Shown here: positions 6,052 through 10,509 of the stretch, one piece after another
Layout of the letters: the number at the start of each line of letters is the position of its first letter
How positions within the stretch are numbered: position 1 is the first letter of the stretch
From: Fibrobacter sp.
GTDB lineage: Bacteria > Fibrobacterota > Fibrobacteria > Fibrobacterales > Fibrobacteraceae
Reading direction: 5' to 3'
NCBI GenBank assembly: GCA_016295375.1
Contig: JAEDLI010000082.1
Coordinates: 1-10,509, forward strand
Length of the DNA stretch: 10,509 bases
Notes under the pieces: generated by a model
Databases searched by the model: none
The model's input: only the letters and a program-made list of their open reading frames with translations
What the model was told of the DNA's origin: nothing
Position numbers and translations under genes: made by a program

Positions 6052-6800
6052 TACAGCGGAAAAAGCGAATAGTTTTCCTTGGTGTAGGCCCGAGTGTAGG
6101 CGTTAAAATGCCACCATTCGCTACTTAGAGGAACCCAACCCGCTCGAAGCATAATAGAACGCAAAATCTTGCGATTGTTTACCTGTTGTTCGGTAAGGCG
6201 ACCGCTTTGCAGGGCATCCGCCTCCCCTACCTCGCCTGCGCACCGCTCAAAGGAATCAAAGTCTGTTCCCATGTCCAGCAGGTTTCCTTCGGCATCGGTG
6301 ATGCTCAGGTCCAGCGCAAGTCCATAATTATGGAGTCCGCCGGTAACGCCAGATGACACATAGTTGGAATAGGGCGTGCCTGCCACCGTGCGTTTCAAGG
6401 CCGACTGGGCATACAGAGGGCGGGAGGCATCGAAAATCACCAGCACAGAGCCCGGCATTTCCTTCTCCATAATCTTGATGGCCCGCTTGAGCTTTGGCAG
6501 AGCGTCTTTATGGACAAAGGCCCGTTGCACTCCGCAATACAAATCGTGTCCCGTCACGTTGTTGAAAGTGCCATACCGCAAGTCCATGCGAAGCCCTTTC
6601 AGGCGGGTGATTTCTACCATGTTGGAATCCGTAGTGGCAAATTCAATCCATTTCTTGACCGAAGAACAGAAACGCAGGGGTTTCTCGGGCTTGGGCGGCA
6701 CGAACAGGGAATCCGTTTCGTGAGCAAAAGCTACAGAGGATAAAAAAAGCACGGACAAAAATATCCAAAAGAAACATTTAGAAAAGCCGTCGTTTTTCAT
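6051..6800 (-). CDS. Exported D-Ala-D-Ala dipeptidase (M15D, VanX/DdpX/PcgL-like)
   Basis: The protein has 249 residues. The N-terminus is a Sec signal peptide: short positive start, hydrophobic core (about 10-24) and A-F-A before His27 as the likely cleavage site. The mature domain has the family order D-L-R-Y-G-T-F-N-N-V-T-G (73-84), D-A-S-R-P (124-128, Arg127 matching the transition-state arginine), G-L-H-N-Y-G-L-A-L-D (155-164, zinc ligands His157 and Asp164), M-G-T-D-F-D (177-182) and S-E-W-W-H (227-231, catalytic Glu228 and zinc ligand His231). It should cleave D-Ala-D-Ala. VanX acts in the cytosol, but the signal peptide places this one in the periplasm, as with Salmonella PcgL, so turnover or scavenging of wall dipeptide is more likely than vancomycin resistance. 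No vanHA-like genes are nearby. It follows the receptor gene on the same strand across a 93-base repeat-filled gap. Its ribosome site is weak (GAAG). Confidence 0.9.
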   Translation of the reverse strand: MKNDGFSKCFFWIFLSVLFLSSVAFAHETDSLFVPPKPEKPLRFCSSVKKWIEFATTDSNMVEITRLKGLRMDLRYGTFNNVTGHDLYCGVQRAFVHKDALPKLKRAIKIMEKEMPGSVLVIFDASRPLYAQSALKRTVAGTPYSNYVSSGVTGGLHNYGLALDLSITDAEGNLLDMGTDFDSFERCAGEVGEADALQSGRLTEQQVNNRKILRSIMLRAGWVPLSSEWWHFNAYTRAYTKENYSLFPL

Positions 6801-6807
6801 AAATCTT

Positions 6808-6872
6808 CAAGCCAGGATCCTTCGCACTTATGTGCTCAGGATGACGTTTCGCGGAGCTTCGCTCGCCATGAC
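6808..6872 (-). repeat. Dispersed GTCATCCT...AGGATC hairpin repeat with a GTCATGGCGAGC unit
   Basis: On the minus strand this spacer reads GTCATGGCGAGCGAAGC (from 6872), then GTCATCCTGAGC, a hairpin and GAAGGATCCTGGCTTG. The hairpin is 6817-6842: ATCCT, GA, GCAC, loop ATAA, GTGC, GA, AGGAT, which gives two stems separated by a tandem G-A mismatch. The flanks GTCATCCT, AGGATC and GGCTTG recur at 9379-9408. It looks like a REP-type dispersed element and lies between the receptor and dipeptidase genes. Confidence 0.65.
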
Positions 6873-6893
6873 AATCTTTCGTCTCTCGTCTAA

Positions 6894-9251
6894 CTAGATT
6901 CCCAGCTGCACTTCTACGCCGAACTGCAAGTAAAGTCCCATGCCTTTCGCCATAAAGGGAACCAGGTCGTAACCGTCGTTGGAATCGCCGTCGGCATCTC
7001 GGGTCACCCAGGAACGCTCACGGGCGTTCTCGCCGCCCAAGAACTTGAGAGCGGGCACGTCCAGCTTGGCAAAGATGTTGTCCACTTCCAGGTAGAACCG
7101 GGCACTCCTGAAGAAATACTTCGAAGTCATCAGGTCCAGATTCAGGCGCAAGTCGGTGCGGAACAAGTCCGTAAATTCATTCAAGTCCTTGAGCCTGCGC
7201 TTGCCGTTGGTGCCATCGGCACTGGAAGATTCAATCTGGTAATAGTACAAAGGCCTGTGCCACAGGGCATGGTGGGTCAATATGACCGAAACCAAGGAAT
7301 CCTTACGGGGGTAATAACGGAAATGGGAAACCACGTCCAGGCGGGAGTTCGCCTCCCACGGGAGGGAATTGCCAGAGCCTTCCAGTTCGTATTCGCCATA
7401 GACGGAACTGATATTGGTGGACATGGAGAAATGGTGGGAAGTTTTCCATTCCATCTTGGCTCCACCGCCAAAGACCCAGGCGAAATCCACGTCGGTCACG
7501 TCTTCGTACTGAGCGTAGGCCTTAGGCATGGGCAGCAGCGGATCAGGATAGTAACGGCCAAAACCAGAAGCCTGCACATCCAGGTACTTGGAACGGTAAC
7601 CGAGACCCAGCTTGGCAGAAGTTCCCGATTCCAGACGGCCCGTCAGGTCTCCCTTGTCGTAGTAGGGTTTCCAGTCGCTGCGGTAGGCGGCGTTTCCGAA
7701 CAGGCGCCAGTAGGCAGTATCCGCTCCCGACAAGTTCCGTTCCATGTCCAGCGAGGCCGTAGGAGCGGCCTTGTGGTCCATGGCGTCGGCCACGGCTCCC
7801 GCAGAAAAGATGTACTGATAATAATCCCGCTTCCAGTCCAGACGACCCGTTCCGGAAACAACACCCGTCTGGTAGTCGTCGGACTGTTCGCCGAAATTCA
7901 AGTAGTTCCTTTCCAAAATGTGCTGCTCGTAAAGGAGAGCGCCGCTGAGCTTGGAGCCCAGAATGTTCCCCTTGAAATTTTTGTCCAGCCCACCCGAAAT
8001 GGTAGTGTGGGTATAGTCGTAACCGTCAATGAAGGACCGTTGAGCCTGGTCCATATTGACGCCCTCGGCAGGAGTCTTGAACCCGGTGGTGTCCCGCAGG
8101 GTATCGCTCAGGTATTCCCGGACAAAACCCGCATGGGCGCTGGTTCCAAAGCGGGAGGCGTATTCCGCCCCCAACACCAGGTAATTCTGCTCACCCGCGA
8201 TAATATCGATGGAGTTCACCTCGTCGTAGGCCGTAGAAGTATCTTGCCGGATTTTATATTCGTCGGAGCTATACAGGGTACGGATAGCCCAGGTGTTGCC
8301 CATGGAATCGGAACCGTTCAACTGGGCGTAAATGTCAAAGGCTGTCAGGTCGAAGGGGTCCGACGACTTGACCCGGCAATCGTTTACGCAGTCGCCGTCG
8401 CGCTTGCGGAATTCCGTAAAGAACTTTTCGCCCAGGTTCTTGAGCATCTCGCCGTCCAACCTACGGAAAGCGAAACGGAAACTATCCCAGAAAAGCCAAG
8501 GGGCATCCACCACCACTTCTTGCACCGTAAGGCCAACGGCCCCCTTAAGCCCCCACTCTCCCTTGGTCTGTTCGGGCAGGTACTGGATAGAGGTGGCAAG
8601 GCCCTGGCCAATTGGGCCCGAACCGTAATGGTCATGAACTTCAATCCCGCTCAAGATGTGGGGGTTGATTACCGAAAGGTTTCCAGGGAAGCCCACGTCC
8701 AGGTGACGCATGTTGGGAATCCGGAGCCTGCCCAAGTGGTAAGCCACGTCCCCCGCACGGGAACCGTCGTAATAAAGAGCACTGCTAAAATCTTTCTGGC
8801 CCGAGATTCCCGGCATCTGGCTCAGGTGTTCCGTCACGTCGAAACGCATGCCCGCCGCATCTTCCAGCTTGTCCACCGAAATGGTACGGACGGGTTCCCA
8901 CTTTTCGGGTTCTCCGCCACCGACGATGGTGCTTGCCCCCAAGTCCCGCAGGTTCGAAGAAAGACCCACCACCATGTCCAATACATCGGCAAAGTCCTGC
9001 AGCTCTACAAAGACGCTGTCGTAACCGGGCTTCTTGAACACCAGGGCCGCGTTACGGGAATCAACAGTAAACTCGAAACGGCCATCGGAATTAGTGGTCC
9101 CAAGTTTCTTGCCGGACCGGTAAGTCACCTCCACATCGGTAATAGGCAGTTCCGACTCCGAATCCACCACCACACCCACAATGGGCGTAGGCGTCGCGGC
9201 AAAAGCGTATGCCGCAAGCAGGGCCAAAATCAAGAGCCATCTAAAACGCAT
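6894..9251 (-). CDS. TonB-dependent-receptor-like outer membrane protein with N-terminal CarboxypepD_reg-like domain
   Basis: The protein has 785 residues. M-R-F-R-W followed by an L/A-rich core and A-F-A is a Sec signal peptide of about 19 residues. Residues 23-86 form a carboxypeptidase-regulatory-like beta-sandwich (I-V-G-V-V-V-D..., T-N-S-D-G-R-F-E-F). A plug-like domain follows at about 120-230 (V-D-K-L-E-D-A-A-G, L-S-Q-M-P-G-I-S, G-I-E-V-H-D-H-Y-G-S-G-P-I-G). The rest alternates aromatic and polar residues as in an outer membrane beta-barrel and ends Y-L-Q-F-G-V-E-V-Q-L-G-I. The terminal residue is Ile rather than the usual Phe. I see no clear TonB box and the ligand is unknown. The barrel has a Cys pair in a D-G-D-C-V-N-D-C-R loop (near residues 288-296). 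There is no Shine-Dalgarno sequence, and the -10-like element ends six bases before the ATG. The dipeptidase follows downstream on the same strand. Confidence 0.8.
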   Translation of the reverse strand: MRFRWLLILALLAAYAFAATPTPIVGVVVDSESELPITDVEVTYRSGKKLGTTNSDGRFEFTVDSRNAALVFKKPGYDSVFVELQDFADVLDMVVGLSSNLRDLGASTIVGGGEPEKWEPVRTISVDKLEDAAGMRFDVTEHLSQMPGISGQKDFSSALYYDGSRAGDVAYHLGRLRIPNMRHLDVGFPGNLSVINPHILSGIEVHDHYGSGPIGQGLATSIQYLPEQTKGEWGLKGAVGLTVQEVVVDAPWLFWDSFRFAFRRLDGEMLKNLGEKFFTEFRKRDGDCVNDCRVKSSDPFDLTAFDIYAQLNGSDSMGNTWAIRTLYSSDEYKIRQDTSTAYDEVNSIDIIAGEQNYLVLGAEYASRFGTSAHAGFVREYLSDTLRDTTGFKTPAEGVNMDQAQRSFIDGYDYTHTTISGGLDKNFKGNILGSKLSGALLYEQHILERNYLNFGEQSDDYQTGVVSGTGRLDWKRDYYQYIFSAGAVADAMDHKAAPTASLDMERNLSGADTAYWRLFGNAAYRSDWKPYYDKGDLTGRLESGTSAKLGLGYRSKYLDVQASGFGRYYPDPLLPMPKAYAQYEDVTDVDFAWVFGGGAKMEWKTSHHFSMSTNISSVYGEYELEGSGNSLPWEANSRLDVVSHFRYYPRKDSLVSVILTHHALWHRPLYYYQIESSSADGTNGKRRLKDLNEFTDLFRTDLRLNLDLMTSKYFFRSARFYLEVDNIFAKLDVPALKFLGGENARERSWVTRDADGDSNDGYDLVPFMAKGMGLYLQFGVEVQLGI

Positions 9252-9257
9252 AGGAAG

Positions 9258-9269
9258 AATATAGAAAAA
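9258..9269 (-). promoter_or_regulatory. T5-C-TATATT element immediately before the receptor ATG
   Basis: The minus strand reads TTTTTCTATATT, then CTTCCT, then ATG. If TATATT is the -10, transcription would start at or beside the A of the ATG and the mRNA would be leaderless. That fits the lack of any ribosome site, but no -35 is seen and an upstream promoter is not excluded. Confidence 0.45.
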
Positions 9270-9287
9270 TGAGGCACGAGGCGCGGA

Positions 9288-9326
9288 GTTAGTTGTGAGT
9301 TATGAGGTGTGTGGTGTGAGGTGTGA
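9288..9326. repeat. Degenerate GT-rich tandem stretch
   Basis: Loose repetition of GAGTT, GTTATGAG and then GGTGTG units (GGTGTG, TGGTGTGA, GGTGTGA) forms a strongly purine/T strand bias over about 40 bases upstream of the receptor gene. It has no coding potential that I can see. Confidence 0.4.
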
Positions 9327-9344
9327 AATTAGTCCATTTTCGTC

Positions 9345-9364
9345 ATGTTCGCGAAAGCGAACAT
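9345..9364. other. Perfect 8-bp hairpin with GAAA tetraloop
   Basis: ATGTTCGC (9345-9352), GAAA, GCGAACAT (9357-9364). On the plus strand this is a GNRA tetraloop, the most stable class of RNA hairpin loop. No T-run follows on either strand, so it is not an ordinary terminator. It lies in the divergent spacer between the receptor and omega-amidase genes. Confidence 0.6.
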
Positions 9365-9378
9365 CTGCTTGCATCCCT

Positions 9379-9408
9379 CAAGCCGATCCTCACCTGCGCG
9401 AGGATGAC
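9379..9408 (-). repeat. Second copy of the GTCATCCT...AGGATC hairpin repeat
   Basis: On the minus strand: GTCATCCT, CGCGCAGGTG, AGGATC, GGCTTG. It forms a stem of ATCCTCGC with G-T-G-A-G-G-A-T plus one further pair (loop GCAG). The outer blocks match the element at 6808-6845 while the hairpin core differs in sequence and length, as expected of a structured repeat family. Confidence 0.55.
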
Positions 9409-9478
9409 AACTCTTGAAACCGGCTATCCTAACCACTAACCACTGTTTACTGAGCATTTTACCTCTTGAGACCTGCGG

Positions 9479-9534
9479 CCCCTAGATCCTAGCCCCTAGA
9501 TCCTAGTCCCTAAATCCTAGCCCCTACCCCCTAT
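9479..9534 (+). repeat. 14-base CCCCTAGATCCTAG tandem array upstream of the omega-amidase
   Basis: There are four consecutive 14-base units: 9479-9492 and 9493-9506 are identical (CCCCTAGATCCTAG), 9507-9520 differs at two bases (TCCCTAAATCCTAG) and 9521-9534 is more degenerate. Each unit is itself two heptamers. A short ACTAACC duplication (about 9432-9445) precedes the array. The array ends within the TATTTACTAC stretch that shares nine bases (ATTTACTAC) with the guaB start region. Confidence 0.8.
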
Positions 9535-9550
9535 TTACTACATTTCCACC

Positions 9551-10306
9551 ATGCGCGTTTATCTCGTACAGATGGAATCCGTTTCCGGCGAAAAAGAAAA
9601 GAACCTGGAAAAGGCCAGGCGTATGGTACTTGAAGCCAAGCCCACTCGCGAAAGCCTGATTCTTTTTCCCGAGATGTTTGCCACGGGGTACATTCCCGAA
9701 CGCGCAGAGGAACTTGCCGAAAATTTCGAAACGGGTAGCGGTCCAACAGCGCAAATGCTGAGCGGGCTCGCAAAAGAAACGGACTGTTTCATCTTAGGTG
9801 GCGGCATGCACCGCTCAGCCAACGGCTTTACCAACCGAATTTGTCTTTACGGCCCAGCAAAAGCAACAGACAAACAGCCCTACTACGACAAGGTCCACCC
9901 CTTCTTTCCGGAGCAAAAAGATTTCATTCTCGGCAAAGAAGTTACTTTGTTCAAAATTCGAGACCTTACCCTAGCAACGACTATCTGCTACGACTTGCGA
10001 TTCCCCGAAGAGTTCCGAAAAGCTAGAGCCAATGGCGCTCAAGCCTTTACCGTACAAGCTTCCTGGCCTGCCGTTCGCAACGAACACTGGGAAACACTGC
10101 TGCGGGCACGGGCCATCGAAAACCAGGCTTATGTTTTTGCGGTGAACAACGTCTCTGCCGACGGCACCTACATCGGAAATTCGCAGGTCATCGCTCCCGA
10201 CGGAGACATTATCGTAAAGGCAGAAACAAAAAAAGAACAGGTGGTTTCTGCAGAAATTTCGGCATCTGTTGTGGAAAAAATCCGTAAGGATTTCCCCATC
10301 TTTTAG
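9551..10306 (+). CDS. Nitrilase-superfamily amidase, probable omega-amidase (YafV-like)
   Basis: The protein has 251 residues, a single carbon-nitrogen hydrolase domain. The catalytic triad is visible: Glu41 in L-F-P-E-M-F, Lys114 in Y-Y-D-K-V-H-P-F and Cys146 in T-T-I-C-Y-D-L-R-F-P-E; Glu121 is the usual second glutamate. The short length, the Y-D-K-V-H-P-F-F-P-E context and the R-K-D-F-P-I-F end fit the YafV/Nit2 group, which hydrolyses 2-oxoglutaramate or 2-oxosuccinamate to the 2-oxo acid and ammonia, closing glutamine transamination or the methionine salvage route. Exact substrate specificity cannot be read. There is no Shine-Dalgarno sequence: the bases before ATG 9551 read TACATTTCCACC, and possible -10 hexamers (TATTTA 9532-9537 or TACATT 9539-9544) leave a leader of only 0-7 bases. 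The gene stands alone and is followed by a terminator. Confidence 0.9.
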   Translation: MRVYLVQMESVSGEKEKNLEKARRMVLEAKPTRESLILFPEMFATGYIPERAEELAENFETGSGPTAQMLSGLAKETDCFILGGGMHRSANGFTNRICLYGPAKATDKQPYYDKVHPFFPEQKDFILGKEVTLFKIRDLTLATTICYDLRFPEEFRKARANGAQAFTVQASWPAVRNEHWETLLRARAIENQAYVFAVNNVSADGTYIGNSQVIAPDGDIIVKAETKKEQVVSAEISASVVEKIRKDFPIF

Positions 10307-10410
10307 CATTTACATTTTTCGTAAGTGATTTATATCACAGGCTTGTTCCAACATGGAGTATTCCTGTTTGAAAAGACAAAAATTTTATCTTCATAGCATT
10401 CAAGAAGTTA

Positions 10411-10442
10411 CGATTTTAACGCCGTTAAAATCGATTTTTTTT
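10411..10442 (+). terminator. Rho-independent terminator after the omega-amidase
   Basis: A 10-bp stem CGATTTTAAC/GTTAAAATCG (10411-10420 with 10424-10433, loop GCC) is followed by eight T at 10435-10442. The stem is A/T-rich, but the stem plus T-run is clear. The 104 bases between the stop codon and the stem (10307-10410) are A/T-rich with nothing recognisable. Confidence 0.75.
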
Positions 10443-10470
10443 GACGATAAGAAAAAAATAACTTGGGGAA

Positions 10471-10504
10471 TTGTCATGCTTTTGTCATAAAATTAATCTA
10501 AATT
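10471..10504 (+). promoter_or_regulatory. PHO box promoter for a gene beyond the right edge
   Basis: Two exact TTGTCAT heptamers (10471-10477 and 10482-10488) are separated by four bases, the 11-base period of the PhoB site (consensus CTGTCAT, N4, CTGTCAY). Ten bases after the second repeat stands TAAATT (10499-10504), a plausible -10 at the same distance as in E. coli phoA, where the PHO box replaces the -35. Orientation is rightward and the regulated gene lies outside the window. The site follows the terminator at once, which marks the start of a new transcription unit. Confidence 0.6.
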
Positions 10505-10509
10505 AGTGA

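Noticed and set aside
7257..9272. Plus-strand reading frame of 671 codons opposite the receptor gene
   Set aside because: It is a shadow of the minus-strand gene: no ribosome site, no signal peptide or motif, and the opposite frame has a clear signal peptide, plug and barrel.
10353..10490. Short plus-strand frame of about 45 codons after the omega-amidase
   Set aside because: It runs through the terminator and the PHO box and has a lysine/isoleucine-rich composition typical of A/T-rich spacer.

Overview
The window is about 10.5 kb of chromosome from a Gram-negative anaerobe-like bacterium, most probably a Fibrobacter or close relative (phylum Fibrobacterota). This rests on my recognition of the combination: a PD-(D/E)XK 'transposase' family gene, a fused siroheme decarboxylase of the Ahb type, a TonB-dependent-receptor-like outer membrane protein with an N-terminal carboxypeptidase-regulatory domain, and intergenic spacers full of short repeats. 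No search was run, so the taxon is an inference.

Layout, left to right. (1) 1-1240: the 3' end of a RelB/DinJ-type antitoxin, a tiny out-of-frame remnant of its YafQ-type toxin, then a PD-(D/E)XK nuclease-family gene with its own consensus promoter. (2) 1333-1483: tRNA-Ala(CGC) with a matching promoter and a strong terminator. (3) 4903 down to 1511 on the minus strand: guaB (IMP dehydrogenase), an NDP-sugar-type nucleotidyltransferase and a fused AhbA-AhbB-like siroheme decarboxylase, close-packed and probably one operon that ends against the tRNA terminator. (4) 5061-5924 on the plus strand, divergent from guaB: a TM2-domain membrane protein and rdgB (dITP/XTP pyrophosphatase). (5) 9251 down to 6051 on the minus strand: the TonB-dependent-receptor-like protein and an exported VanX/DdpX-type D-Ala-D-Ala dipeptidase. 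(6) 9551-10306 on the plus strand: a nitrilase-superfamily omega-amidase, followed by a terminator. (7) The last 40 bases hold a near-perfect PHO box promoter pointing out of the window.

Functionally this is mostly housekeeping: purine nucleotide synthesis and pool cleaning (guaB, rdgB), heme via siroheme (AhbAB-like), sugar-nucleotide formation, peptidoglycan dipeptide handling and deaminated glutamine/methionine salvage. I see no new defence, CRISPR or biosynthetic system. The most interesting signals are non-coding: an identical 12-base T5-C-TATATT element upstream of three genes, telomere-like CCCTARA/TCCTAG heptamer arrays directly upstream of two promoters, dispersed hairpin repeats flanking the receptor gene, the collapsed toxin gene and the PHO box at the right edge.
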